Origin: Alistipes sp.
GTDB lineage: Bacteria > Bacteroidota > Bacteroidia > Bacteroidales > Rikenellaceae
Reading direction: 5' to 3'
NCBI GenBank assembly: GCA_017937765.1
Contig: JAGBCY010000029.1
Span: forward strand, 1-49,241
Length of the DNA stretch: 49,241 nucleotides
Shown here: piece by piece, positions 32,625 through 41,122 of the stretch
Numbering within the stretch: the stretch's first letter is position 1
Layout of the letters: each line of letters opens with the position of its first letter
The notes under the pieces: generated by a model
What the model saw: only the letters and a program-made list of their open reading frames with translations
Databases searched by the model: none
Told to the model about the DNA's origin: nothing
Program-made: the position numbers and the translations under genes

Positions 32625-34589
32625 CTAAAAAGCGGACACAGCGCGCACATAGTTGCTGCCGTTCTTAAGGTTGTAGAGGGCGTCGCCACCGTACTTAGAG
32701 ACATACCACGCGCAGAACTCACCCTCATCAACGCACTCCGTTGATGTCCAATACCATTGATTTAAAGTAGTACCATACTTCTGCAAAGTGGTATTAAGCT
32801 TGCTTTTATTATTGTATATACTCTTTAACTCATTAAGTGCAGGCAGATACCAACTGTTTCCCTTTGCTCTACACCACGCGAATGCCTCGAAATACTTACT
32901 ATCCGAGCGCGCCATAATCTTGTCGGTATTAGCCTTACCATCGCTCTCACTATTAGCATAGGTACGTGTACCATTTTTAGTCACTCGTGAATCCCAAGTT
33001 GCTCGAGTCTCATCAAGGCTAACAATCTTTCCGTGGCGGCCACCATCCCATACCTCAAAGACAACACCCTGCTTGCCATTTTCGTTATAGTAGTCACCAA
33101 TCTTATAGGTATTTACCTCTGGGGCAACAGGTTTCAGCTTACCCGCCTGCGAGATAAGAACCTCGAAACTTTGGTCGCCATACTTAACAGTAATCTTTCC
33201 GCTTCGGCTGCTCTCGCCATTATTTGCCGTAGTCGAATAACTGATTGTGCTACCCGAACGGCTGACACTAATCCAATTGGCATTGCTCTTAGCCGAGAGC
33301 TGCATATCATCGCGCGGATTGGTAAGGGTATACGTTATCTTTCCGCTGCCACCATCAGCATCAAGCGTAACGCTCGACTTAGACTTAAGCGTTAAGATCG
33401 GATCGGGAAGTTTAACTGGCTCAGGACTATCAACGGCAACGTAATCAGCAGGTTTCGTAGTCTCTTCCGCAGGAGCAGCATAGTACATATCCGCTGTCGA
33501 GGGAATCTCCTCTCCGTCGCCACCCATCAGCGCAATGCCACAAATAACTCCCACAACAGCTAACAGCAACCACAGCCACCACTTCGACATCTTAGGCTTG
33601 TCGCCCTCGGGCTTCGAGGATCGGGGCTCGGGGCGAGGCTCGCGCTGAGGCTGAGGACGAACATCGCGCTGAGGCTCGCGACGCTGTCCCTCATCGCGCT
33701 TAGGTCCGTCGACGAATGTCGTCTGGCCACCGCCGCGAACAAGCGACATAAACTCCTCGGCACTCGCAGGGCGGTCCTTACGTCTATACTGCATAGAGCG
33801 TTCGATGGCCGTGCACACGCCCGCACCGAAGTGCGACGGCAGCTCGTCGAGGCCATCCTCACCGACATTTGCCGCAGCAGGAGGCACCTTACCCATAGCA
33901 AGGTAGTAGAGTGTAGCTCCCATAGAATAGATATCGGTACGCGGCGAGAAGGTGCTGACGCCTCCCACCTGATACTGCTCGATGGGTGCAAAGCCGTGGC
34001 TGATGCCCAACGGCGTCGAGCTCGTCTGCATACCCTCCGAGTCGTAGTGCTTCGAGAGGCCGAAGTCGATGAGCAACGCGCGGTCGTCCTTAGAGCGCAC
34101 CATAACATTTCCGGGCTTGACGTCGAGGTGGGCGATGTCGTGCGAGTGGATATAACCCAACGCCGCAGCGAGCTGCTCGATATACCCCACAGCCTCGTCG
34201 CGACCGAGAGCTCCACGGCGCGATACGATACTCTGCAACGACTCACCCTCGATATACTCCATAACGTAGTAGGCCGTGCCGTTCTCCTCGAACACGTCGT
34301 GGATACGTATGATATTCGGGTGGTCGAGGCCCGCGATGATCTGCGCCTCCTTCAAAAACTTTGTCTTAAACTTATCCATCATCTGACCGAAGCCGTCAGA
34401 CGAGAGGGTTATATTGCGCGTGTCGCCATCGCGCTTGTAATAGTCCTTCGGGAAGAACTCCTTGACGCATACTTGGCGTCGTACCATAACCTGCTCGGCA
34501 AGGTAGGTAATGCCGAAGCCTCCGCGACCGAGGGTGCGGATTATGCGATAGCTGCCAGCCTTGAGCAGTGTGCCGGGTTGTAGTTGCAT
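32625..34589 (-). CDS. Receptor-type Ser/Thr kinase with BACON and DUF1566-like ectodomain
   Basis: A 654-residue membrane protein from MQLQPGTLLKAGSYRI. Kinase domain 13-285: glycine loop GRGGFGITY (21-29), Lys43 in VCVKEFFPKD, HLDVKPGN (154-161; HLD in place of HRD) and DFG (175-177), so it is probably active. Then a Pro/Arg/Glu linker (295-335), one membrane segment (about 337-355), a BACON-like Ig domain (397-483; ANWISVSRSGSTISY, VLISQAG) and a DUF1566/Lcl-like C-terminal domain (495-654; YKIGDYY, WYLPALNELKSIYNN, QWYWTSTE, NYVRAVSAF). The outside domains would sense a ligand and signal inward. It is a single-gene unit; the promoter is at 34640-34670. Confidence 0.9.
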   Translation of the reverse strand: MQLQPGTLLKAGSYRIIRTLGRGGFGITYLAEQVMVRRQVCVKEFFPKDYYKRDGDTRNITLSSDGFGQMMDKFKTKFLKEAQIIAGLDHPNIIRIHDVFEENGTAYYVMEYIEGESLQSIVSRRGALGRDEAVGYIEQLAAALGYIHSHDIAHLDVKPGNVMVRSKDDRALLIDFGLSKHYDSEGMQTSSTPLGISHGFAPIEQYQVGGVSTFSPRTDIYSMGATLYYLAMGKVPPAAANVGEDGLDELPSHFGAGVCTAIERSMQYRRKDRPASAEEFMSLVRGGGQTTFVDGPKRDEGQRREPQRDVRPQPQREPRPEPRSSKPEGDKPKMSKWWLWLLLAVVGVICGIALMGGDGEEIPSTADMYYAAPAEETTKPADYVAVDSPEPVKLPDPILTLKSKSSVTLDADGGSGKITYTLTNPRDDMQLSAKSNANWISVSRSGSTISYSTTANNGESSRSGKITVKYGDQSFEVLISQAGKLKPVAPEVNTYKIGDYYNENGKQGVVFEVWDGGRHGKIVSLDETRATWDSRVTKNGTRTYANSESDGKANTDKIMARSDSKYFEAFAWCRAKGNSWYLPALNELKSIYNNKSKLNTTLQKYGTTLNQWYWTSTECVDEGEFCAWYVSKYGGDALYNLKNGSNYVRAVSAF

Positions 34590-34639
34590 AGCGTAGTGTA
34601 AATTAAGTTGTGTAAAATACAAAACTCGAATTTGTGAAA

Positions 34640-34670
34640 CAAAGGTAGGAATAATATCCGAATATCGCAA
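34640..34670 (-). promoter_or_regulatory. Promoter of the receptor kinase gene
   Basis: On the minus strand TTG (34668-34670) and TACCTTTG (34640-34647) are 20 bases apart; the ATG at 34589 is 50 bases downstream. This placement favours 34589 over the upstream start of the open frame at 34721. Confidence 0.65.
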
Positions 34671-34762
34671 CACACAAAGCCAACGACTGCCACAAAACCC
34701 GCCGATTAACAGGACCAACAACCCATTTTCCTATGACCAATGGCTATTTTTTGGGGCTAAGG

Positions 34763-34793
34763 TTTGCTATCTTCATTTAAGTTTGTAACTTTG
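34763..34793 (+). promoter_or_regulatory. Promoter of panC-panD
   Basis: TTTG (34763-34766) and TAACTTTG (34786-34793) are exactly 19 bases apart. The panC ATG at 34806 follows after only 12 bases, so the leader is very short. Confidence 0.75.
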
Positions 34794-34805
34794 CGGCATC
34801 ATTCT

Positions 34806-35651
34806 ATGAAGAATATGAAAGTAGTAAACACCGTAGCTGATCTAAATGCAGCTTTGGCCAACACCCCGAAAGAGGGCGTAGGCTTCGTACCCACGATGGG
34901 TGCACTGCACGCAGGACACCGTTCGTTGGTGGAGCGTGCTCGTAAGGAGAACAACACTGTGGTGGTGAGCGTGTTCGTAAACCCCACGCAGTTCAATGAT
35001 AAGAACGACCTCAAGAACTATCCCCGAACCCCCGAGGCAGACTGCGCCATCTTGGAGGCAGCAGGTGCCGACATCGTGTTTATGCCAACGGTGGAGGTTA
35101 TCTACCCCGAGCCCGACACACGTCAGTTCGACTTCGGGTTGGTCGACAAGGTGATGGAGGGTGCTACTCGCCCCGGCCACTTCAACGGCGTGGCTCAGGT
35201 CGTAAGTCGTCTCTTCGACCTCGTGCGCCCCGCACGTGCATACTTCGGAGAGAAGGATTTTCAGCAGATTGCCGTAATCAAGGCTATGGTCGAGCAGCTC
35301 GCCATCGACGTTGAGATTGTTGAGTGCGCTATCGTTCGTGGTGAGGATGGCCTCGCCCTCTCGTCGCGCAACGAGCTCCTCACACCCGAGCATCGTAAGG
35401 CTGCGCCCCACATCTACGCCACCATCAGCCAGTGTGCCGAGAAGATGGCGTCGATGACACCTGCCGAGCTTACGGCCTGGGTGGTAGCGACCATCGACTC
35501 AAATCCCCTACTTAAGACCATCTACTTCGAGGCCGTCGATGCCCGCACGATGCAGAGAGTTGAGAAGTGGAGCGACTCGGAGCGCATTCAGGGATGTTGC
35601 GCCGTGCAGGCTGGCAACATCCGCCTTATCGACAACATCAAGATTAAGTAA
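34806..35651 (+). CDS. panC: Pantothenate synthetase
   Basis: A 281-residue PanC of normal length. GFVPTMGALHAGHRSLV carries the HxGH-type nucleotidyl motif; VVSVFVNPTQFNDKNDLKNY, YFGEKDFQQ and VRGEDGLALSSRN are diagnostic. It condenses pantoate with beta-alanine using ATP, the last step of pantothenate synthesis. The promoter at 34763-34793 rules out the longer frame; 34815 is an alternative ATG. panD follows after 21 bases and supplies beta-alanine. Confidence 0.97.
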   Translation: MKNMKVVNTVADLNAALANTPKEGVGFVPTMGALHAGHRSLVERARKENNTVVVSVFVNPTQFNDKNDLKNYPRTPEADCAILEAAGADIVFMPTVEVIYPEPDTRQFDFGLVDKVMEGATRPGHFNGVAQVVSRLFDLVRPARAYFGEKDFQQIAVIKAMVEQLAIDVEIVECAIVRGEDGLALSSRNELLTPEHRKAAPHIYATISQCAEKMASMTPAELTAWVVATIDSNPLLKTIYFEAVDARTMQRVEKWSDSERIQGCCAVQAGNIRLIDNIKIK

Positions 35652-35672
35652 GAAAGCTAACGACCCCAGACT

Positions 35673-36023
35673 ATGTTTATCGAGAGAATGAAATCGAAGA
35701 TTCACCGCGTGCGCGTCACGGAGGCGAATCTCAACTACGTAGGAAGCATCACCATCGACGAGGATCTGATGGATGCCGCTGGTCTTATCGAGGGCGAGAA
35801 GGTGCAGATCGTGAATAACAACAACGGCGAGCGCATCGAGACATACGTGATTCGTGGCGAGCGTGGTAGCGGTTGCATCTGCCTAAATGGTGCAGCAGCA
35901 CGTAAAACCGCCGTGGGTGATATCGTGATAATTATGGGCTACGGCTTTATGGACTTCGAGGAGGCTAAGACCTTCCAGCCTAAGGTCATCTTCCCCGACG
36001 AGCGCACAAACCGTCTGCTATAA
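35673..36023 (+). CDS. panD: Aspartate 1-decarboxylase (pro-enzyme)
   Basis: A 116-residue PanD precursor. The self-processing bond Gly24-Ser25 lies in [18 protein letters not shown] and yields the pyruvoyl cofactor at Ser25. [26 protein letters not shown] and [13 protein letters not shown] are canonical. It makes beta-alanine from aspartate for PanC. It is cotranscribed with panC and ends at a clear terminator. Confidence 0.97.
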   Translation: MFIERMKSKIHRVRVTEANLNYVGSITIDEDLMDAAGLIEGEKVQIVNNNNGERIETYVIRGERGSGCICLNGAAARKTAVGDIVIIMGYGFMDFEEAKTFQPKVIFPDERTNRLL

Positions 36024-36046
36024 TAGCGTGAGCAATAGAGAATATT

Positions 36047-36073
36047 TAGCCAGCCGTCGTGCTGGCTATTTTT
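36047..36073 (+). terminator. Terminator of panC-panD
   Basis: TAGCCAGC (36047-36054) and GCTGGCTA (36061-36068) form an eight-base stem with a six-base loop, followed by TTTTT, 24 bases after panD. Confidence 0.85.
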
Positions 36074-36077
36074 ATGT

Positions 36078-36767
36078 CTACTCCTCTGCAACCACAAGCC
36101 TATACCCTACACCGCGTACCGAGACAATCTCGATACGGGCATCGTCCATAAGATAATTGCGTAGCTTGGATATAAAGACGTTTAGCGAGCGAAGGTTATA
36201 ATAGCTGTCATCACCCCACAGATCGAGTAGCATTGCGCGCGAGCTAACCACACGCCCCACGTTTGCCGCGAGCAACCGCAGTATCGCAACCTCGCGGGCC
36301 GAGAGACGAATCGCACTTTGACCACAATGTAACGTCGAGTGCATAACATCAAACGTATAGGAGCCAATCGTATACTCCGCAAGCTCCGAGGCTGCCGAGC
36401 CGAGGCGCGAAAGAAGAGCCTCGATGCGCACCATAAGTTCGCTCATAGCAAAGGGCTTACGAAGGTAGTCGTGACCGCCCGTCCTAAAACCCTCGACGAC
36501 ATCCTCCGCACCGCTTCGTGCCGAGAGGAAGAGAAAGAGCGTGTCGGGGTGGCGAGCACGCATACGCCTAACCATCTCGAAGCCATCCATTCGTGGCATC
36601 ATTATATCGGCAACAACGAGGTCGGCGTGACGCTCCTCGAAGCAACGCATACCATCCTCGCCATCACACGCCTGAGCCACATCGTAGCCCGCCGACTCCA
36701 ACGCCTCGCAGACAATGCGTCGCAACGTCTGCTCATCCTCGACAACCAATATTCGTCTACTTGCCAT
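36078..36767 (-). CDS. OmpR-family response regulator
   Basis: A 229-residue regulator starting MASRRILVVEDEQ. The receiver has D11, the phosphoacceptor D54 (VVADIMMPRMDGF) and K105 (DYLRKPFAMSEL). The winged-helix domain (about 135-229) has LSAREVAILRLLAANVGRVV and LNVFISKLRNYL, ending GVGYRLVVAEE. Its start overlaps the end of the kinase gene by 11 bases, so the two are coupled. It resembles the Bacteroides RprY type. The TTAACA array at 38042-38079 is the obvious candidate target. Confidence 0.93.
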   Translation of the reverse strand: MASRRILVVEDEQTLRRIVCEALESAGYDVAQACDGEDGMRCFEERHADLVVADIMMPRMDGFEMVRRMRARHPDTLFLFLSARSGAEDVVEGFRTGGHDYLRKPFAMSELMVRIEALLSRLGSAASELAEYTIGSYTFDVMHSTLHCGQSAIRLSAREVAILRLLAANVGRVVSSRAMLLDLWGDDSYYNLRSLNVFISKLRNYLMDDARIEIVSVRGVGYRLVVAEE

Positions 36768-37974
36768 AACGCGGAAAATGTAGCGTGAAGCACGACCCGC
36801 GCCCAACAGACGAGCGCAGCTCGACACGACCGCCGTGGTGCTTCACGATAGATTTAACATAGTACAACCCGAGACCATAGCCCTTAGTGTCGTGGCGATT
36901 GCCCGTCGGTATTCGATAGAACTTATCGAAGATGCGTCGCTGCTCCGAACGCGATATTCCCGAGCCGTGGTCCCCGACCTCGATAATCGTCTCGCCACCA
37001 CGCTCCGTAGCCGCTATTCTCACGACAGCATCCGCCGGGCTATACTTTATAGCATTATCTACCAGCGCGCGGACAATACCCAAGAGGTGGAATCGGTCGG
37101 CTACGACCATAACACTCTCATCCATCTCAACGTTCCACAACACCTCGCGCGAGGCATACTTCAATCGCATCGAGGCAACCACCTCCGCAACCACCTCGCC
37201 CACTTCGCACTCCTCCATACGCAACGACGCTCGGCTATACTCCTCCGTCGAGCTGCGCAGTATTTCCTCAATCATCGTACTCAGATGCTCCAACTCGGCA
37301 ATCGTCATACGCAGGTATTCACCACGTCGTTCACCATCGCGGGCGAGCTCCTCGTCACTTAGCAACATATCGGTTGCCGCATAGGCTGCAGCCACCGGAG
37401 TCTTGAGTTCGTGGGTAATGTTGTGCGTGAGGTCACGGCGTATACGCTCCAGACTCTTAGCACGAAACAGCGTACGTAACAGATATGCAAACGTAGCAGC
37501 AAGGACCACGACAGAGAGTATCTGCAAGGCGATAATCCAGCGCATACGATCAAGTATCTCGGCGTGAGGATCCTCCACCGTAAGGCGCAAGATGATTGGC
37601 GCGAGATACTTATCCACCGATATCACACCGCCATCGGCAGGCACTTCGCCCATAGCCATAATAACGATTGGCTCGGCATCCGTCGTCGAGAGCACCTCGA
37701 CACGATACTCGGTCGTAAGTCCCGCAACGCGCAGACCGTCGTTGACGAAGGCATCGAAGCGCGAAATGTTACCTATGCTAATTTGCGCATTGCCATCCAT
37801 CGAGGGGGTCGCATACCTCCACGTCGCCTCCTCCAGCACGCTGGATATCTGCAACTCGTAGCTTGTGCGCATATCGCGGTAGGCACGCACTGCCCATATC
37901 GCCTCGACTGCAACGAGCAGCACAAGCGACAGCACCACGACCATCGACACGATTTTAAAGTTCAACTCCTTCAT
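36757..37974 (-). CDS. Sensor histidine kinase
   Basis: A 405-residue kinase with membrane segments at about 8-28 and 147-168 flanking a ~115-residue periplasmic sensor. The HisKA box NITHELKTPVAAAY places the phosphorylated His at 188; the ATPase has VDNAIKYSP (N), VGDHGSGIS (G1), FDKFYR (F) and GYGLGLYYVKSIV (G2). It resembles the Bacteroides RprX type. It autophosphorylates and passes the phosphate to the adjacent regulator. A TACCTTTG box at 37996-38003 on the minus strand can be its promoter. The gene diverges from the double TonB-C gene. Confidence 0.92.
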   Translation of the reverse strand: MKELNFKIVSMVVVLSLVLLVAVEAIWAVRAYRDMRTSYELQISSVLEEATWRYATPSMDGNAQISIGNISRFDAFVNDGLRVAGLTTEYRVEVLSTTDAEPIVIMAMGEVPADGGVISVDKYLAPIILRLTVEDPHAEILDRMRWIIALQILSVVVLAATFAYLLRTLFRAKSLERIRRDLTHNITHELKTPVAAAYAATDMLLSDEELARDGERRGEYLRMTIAELEHLSTMIEEILRSSTEEYSRASLRMEECEVGEVVAEVVASMRLKYASREVLWNVEMDESVMVVADRFHLLGIVRALVDNAIKYSPADAVVRIAATERGGETIIEVGDHGSGISRSEQRRIFDKFYRIPTGNRHDTKGYGLGLYYVKSIVKHHGGRVELRSSVGRGSCFTLHFPRYGK

Positions 37975-37995
37975 ATCCCAACGTCTCCTTCACCA

Positions 37996-38003
37996 CAAAG
38001 GTA
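37996..38003 (-). promoter_or_regulatory. -7 box of the two-component operon
   Basis: On the minus strand TACCTTTG lies 22 bases upstream of the kinase start at 37974. No -33 TTTG is evident, and the TTAACA repeats begin 39 bases further upstream. Confidence 0.5.
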
Positions 38004-38041
38004 GCTAAAAAAATGTAGCCCGCGTAACACCACATCGCATT

Positions 38042-38079
38042 TTAACACTATTTAACAAAACTCTTAACACTCCTTAACA
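38042..38079 (+). repeat. Four tandem TTAACA repeats, probable response-regulator sites
   Basis: TTAACA occurs at 38042, 38052, 38064 and 38074, all on one strand, with spacings of 10, 12 and 10 bases (about one helical turn). They lie directly upstream of a weak -33 box (TTAG at 38087-38090) of the promoter at 38111, the position expected for an OmpR-type activator bound as two dimers. Confidence 0.65.
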
Positions 38080-38086
38080 TTTAAAA

Positions 38087-38118
38087 TTAGGCTGCGGCTA
38101 ATTATGCTATTATCTTTG
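38087..38118 (+). promoter_or_regulatory. Promoter of the double TonB-C gene, weak -33
   Basis: TATCTTTG (38111-38118) is a perfect -7 box. At the correct distance the -33 reads TTAGG in place of TTTG. That defect and the adjacent TTAACA repeats suggest that transcription depends on an activator. Confidence 0.6.
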
Positions 38119-38182
38119 CATCAGGAAAACAACAAAGAGCTCTTGTACTAAAACCTAATGTCTAACCGTAAAGAGAGAGATT

Positions 38183-39397
38183 ATGAAACGGATACTTATT
38201 TTTATAGCGGCGATTGCTACGACCCTGAGTGCATCGGCCGCAACGGGTGTCGATGATCAGCAACCATTGGTTATCGTCGAGGGTAAGGTTATGGAATTGG
38301 AGGCTGTCAACTCGTTGGATATCGAGTCGATGACAGTATTTAAGGGAGATAGCGCGGAGGCACAAAAATTCAACCACCTCGGCAATACCGAAAACGGCGT
38401 CATTGTCATCTCGCTTAAGAGCAACGACGAGACAGAAGAGGTCTTTATCGCGACCGACGTAATGCCAACGTTTATGGGTGGCGACCTGCTCAGCTTCCGC
38501 GCCTGGGTGATGGAGAACATACGCTATCCCGAGCTGGCGATGAAGTGCGGAATGGAGGATTTGGTAGTGGTGAACTTCATCGTCAACCGTCACGGCTATA
38601 TCGAGAGCGACAATATTAAGATCATACAATCGAAGTACCCGACACTTGTCGAGGAGGCTAAGCGCGTGATATGCTCATCACCACGCTGGACACCAGGCAT
38701 TAACAACGGCCACCCCGTGCCCGTATCGTTTGTTCTGCCCATAAGTTTTAAGATTCAGGGCGAGAGTACTGGCGCGCCGCAAGAGAGCAGTAGCACCCTT
38801 CTTATAGGTAATGCAACATCAGATATTGTAGTAGTGGGTTTTGATGGCAATGTAAATCAGGAAGTAATCACCCCGATGTTCGTAATTGATGGTATTGTGT
38901 CCACCTCCGAGGAGGCCAAGAGTCTATCGGCGGATCGTATAAAGATGATGGCCGTTGCTAAGGATGACGACCTTGCAACGCTTTCGTACTACAAAGATTT
39001 TGGAGATATTTCAAACGGTATTGTCTTTATACACACCAAAGCCGATGGCACAACCATCGCGGATGACCCCGACACTCTACCCCGATTCCTCGATGGCGAC
39101 TTCGAAACCTTTTACGAATGGGTAATGCAGAATACGCACTATCCTGCCAAGCTAAAGGATAAGAACCTAACAGCACATCTTTTAGCTCAGTACATCATAA
39201 ACAGCGCGGGCTACGTCGAAGTCGTAGAGATACGCACAATGAAAGGCACGCCCGATCCGCTCTTTGATGAGGAGGTGCGCAAAGTACTGCTAAAATCACC
39301 ACGCTGGACACCCGCAACAAAGGATGGTGTAGATGTATCGTATCAGGCATCAATACCTTTCATCTTCGGATCAATGGAGATTACAGACCAGCAATAA
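38183..39397 (+). CDS. Secreted protein with two TonB C-terminal domains
   Basis: A 404-residue protein with a signal peptide (MKRILIFIAAIATTLSASAA). It is an internal duplication. Each half has a plug-like strand region (QPLVIVEGKVMELEAV at 27-42; TPMFVIDGIVSTSEEA at 230-245) followed by a TonB C-terminal domain (95-190 and 299-395), recognisable by F.GGD...F..WV..N..YP, VVNFIVNRHGYI and SSPRWTPG / KSPRWTPA. It lacks the membrane anchor and Pro-rich spacer of a working TonB. It may bind TonB boxes or the periplasmic face of receptors. It is divergent from the two-component genes. Confidence 0.8.
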   Translation: MKRILIFIAAIATTLSASAATGVDDQQPLVIVEGKVMELEAVNSLDIESMTVFKGDSAEAQKFNHLGNTENGVIVISLKSNDETEEVFIATDVMPTFMGGDLLSFRAWVMENIRYPELAMKCGMEDLVVVNFIVNRHGYIESDNIKIIQSKYPTLVEEAKRVICSSPRWTPGINNGHPVPVSFVLPISFKIQGESTGAPQESSSTLLIGNATSDIVVVGFDGNVNQEVITPMFVIDGIVSTSEEAKSLSADRIKMMAVAKDDDLATLSYYKDFGDISNGIVFIHTKADGTTIADDPDTLPRFLDGDFETFYEWVMQNTHYPAKLKDKNLTAHLLAQYIINSAGYVEVVEIRTMKGTPDPLFDEEVRKVLLKSPRWTPATKDGVDVSYQASIPFIFGSMEITDQQ

Positions 39398-39433
39398 GCA
39401 GAGAATAAGCAGACCATAAGCTATCACACAAAA

Positions 39434-39468
39434 ACCCCTCGGGAGCACTCAAAAGCTACCCGAGGGGT
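39434..39468. terminator. Bidirectional terminator
   Basis: ACCCCTCGGG (39434-39443) and CCCGAGGGGT (39459-39468) form a ten-base stem between the double TonB-C gene (ends 39397) and the converging zinc-ribbon gene (ends 39512). It is flanked by AAAA and by CTATATTT. Confidence 0.8.
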
Positions 39469-39511
39469 CTATATTTCGCAGGGGTTACACGCCCCACTTC
39501 GTCATTCCAAA

Positions 39512-40252
39512 CTACTCGCTTACGAGGATGCGACCGCAGTACTCACAGACAATCAGCTTCTTACCCTGACGGATATCAACCTGACGCTGAGGAGGGATGC
39601 GGTTGAAGCAACCACCGCAAGCATCACGCGTAACGGTAACAACAGCAAGGCCGTTGCGCACGTTGCTGCGGATACGGTTATAGGCCGAAAGCAGACGCTC
39701 GTCGATAGGCTCCTTAGCCTTCTCGGCTTTAGCCATAAGCTCGGCAACCTGCTGTGCAGTCTCGGCCTCGATAGAGTCGAGCTCCTCCTTCTTCGCCTTA
39801 TAGTCGATGTTGCGCTCCTCGACAAGGGTGTTGGTCTCCTCAATGAGGGCCTTCTTCACCTTGCTCTGTGCGGCATACTCCTTGAGACGCTTCTCGGCGA
39901 GCTCAATCTCGAGCTCCTGATACTCGATCTCCTTGGTGATAGAGTCAAACTCGCGGTTGTTACGCACGTTGTTCTGCTGCTCCTTGTAGTTGCCAATCAT
40001 AATCTTAGCCTGATCTACCTCACGCTTACGCTGACGTATAAGTGAGTTAATCTCCTCGAGCTCGGCATTGATATTCTCGATACGCGTATTCAAACCAGCG
40101 ATCTCATCCTCGAGGTCCTGCACCTCAAGGGGAAGTTCGCCCTTCACCTTGTTAATCTCGTCGATAGCTGAGTCGACCTTCTGCAACTCATAGAGTGCCA
40201 TAATCTTCTCCTGCATCGAGTAATCAACATCGTTTGTCTTCTTCTGTGCCAT
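39512..40252 (-). CDS. Coiled-coil protein with C-terminal C4 zinc ribbon
   Basis: A 246-residue protein. Residues 15-190 are a long antiparallel coiled coil rich in Glu, Lys and Ala (DLEDEIAGLNTRIENINAEL, KEIEYQELEIELAEKRLKEY). The end is a zf-RING_7-type ribbon with CGGCFNR and CEYCGRIL. Relatives in Chlamydia (CdsZ) and Helicobacter (HP0958/FlgZ) stabilise RNA or secretion factors. The function in Bacteroidetes is not established. A TAACTTTG box on the minus strand (40369-40376), inside the end of the Nif3-like gene, can act as its promoter. Confidence 0.85.
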   Translation of the reverse strand: MAQKKTNDVDYSMQEKIMALYELQKVDSAIDEINKVKGELPLEVQDLEDEIAGLNTRIENINAELEEINSLIRQRKREVDQAKIMIGNYKEQQNNVRNNREFDSITKEIEYQELEIELAEKRLKEYAAQSKVKKALIEETNTLVEERNIDYKAKKEELDSIEAETAQQVAELMAKAEKAKEPIDERLLSAYNRIRSNVRNGLAVVTVTRDACGGCFNRIPPQRQVDIRQGKKLIVCEYCGRILVSE

Positions 40253-40318
40253 ATAGTTGTTATTTAGTTATTTTCAGCTTAACTTTCTGCAGTCTTAAGC
40301 GCGAATAATTGCAACTTC

Positions 40319-41110
40319 TCAGACTAAGTAATGTATCGGGTTGCGAGAGCATACGCTCTTGCGAACTGCAAAGTTAGACATTTTTTTTGATATTACATCA
40401 TTTAAAATGCGAATTGCGCAAAATTCACTCTCAAAATGGCCAATATCTGCCAAAATCATACGACCCTCACCCTCCATAAAGTCGTTGTATCGGAGGTCGG
40501 CAGTGATGTATAGGTCGGCACCAGCAGCCCGCGCGCTGGCAATACACGAGCGTCCCGCACCCGTACATATCGCCACGCGGCGCACCATAAACTCCTCCGA
40601 GGGAATATCGCTATATCGCACTGCTCCGACATCAAATATATTCTTTACGCGCTTGAGCAATGAGAGCGCATCCTCCGAACGTGTCAACGTACCCACGACA
40701 CCGAAGCCCGCATCGGGATCATCACGACGCGGCTCAAGCACCGTCATATCGTCTAAATCAATCATAGCACCCACCTGCCAACTCATACCGTGCGACGTGC
40801 TATCGAGGTTCGTATGGCAGGCGTATAGAGCTATGCCACTGCGTATTGCGCGCTCGACACAACGCTCTACGTACGACGCCGAATTAAAGCGTTTCAGCGG
40901 CGTAAAGATTATTGGGTGGTGGGTGATGATTATATCGCAACCCTCGCGCAGAGCCTCGTCGATAACCTCCTCGGTCACGTCGACAGCAAGCAACGCAGCG
41001 TGCACCTCATCATCCAGACGACCGACGATAAGGCCCGAGTTATCGTAACTCTCCTGAAGGTTAAGCGGCGCGAATTCCTCGATCGAGGCCACAAGATCTC
41101 GTATCTTCAT
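40319..41110 (-). CDS. Nif3-like dinuclear metal-center protein
   Basis: A 263-residue member of the Nif3/YbgI (DUF34) family. LNLQESYDNSGLIVG, IIITHHPIIFTPLKRF (metal His pair), YACHTNLDS (metal His) and a C-terminal DIGHFESE (His and Glu) give the dinuclear site. It is the short form, without the ~100-residue insertion of many relatives. The biochemical role is unresolved. The last codons cross an A8 run (40381-40388 on the plus strand as T8), beyond which the protein adds only MSNFAVRKSVCSRNPIHYLV. It follows the MerR gene by 12 bases. Confidence 0.9.
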   Translation of the reverse strand: MKIRDLVASIEEFAPLNLQESYDNSGLIVGRLDDEVHAALLAVDVTEEVIDEALREGCDIIITHHPIIFTPLKRFNSASYVERCVERAIRSGIALYACHTNLDSTSHGMSWQVGAMIDLDDMTVLEPRRDDPDAGFGVVGTLTRSEDALSLLKRVKNIFDVGAVRYSDIPSEEFMVRRVAICTGAGRSCIASARAAGADLYITADLRYNDFMEGEGRMILADIGHFESEFCAIRILNDVISKKMSNFAVRKSVCSRNPIHYLV

Positions 41111-41122
41111 AGACTCCTCAAT

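Noticed and set aside
33831-34583. Long plus-strand open frame across the kinase gene
   Set aside because: It is a codon-bias shadow of the kinase on the minus strand, with no domain or promoter.
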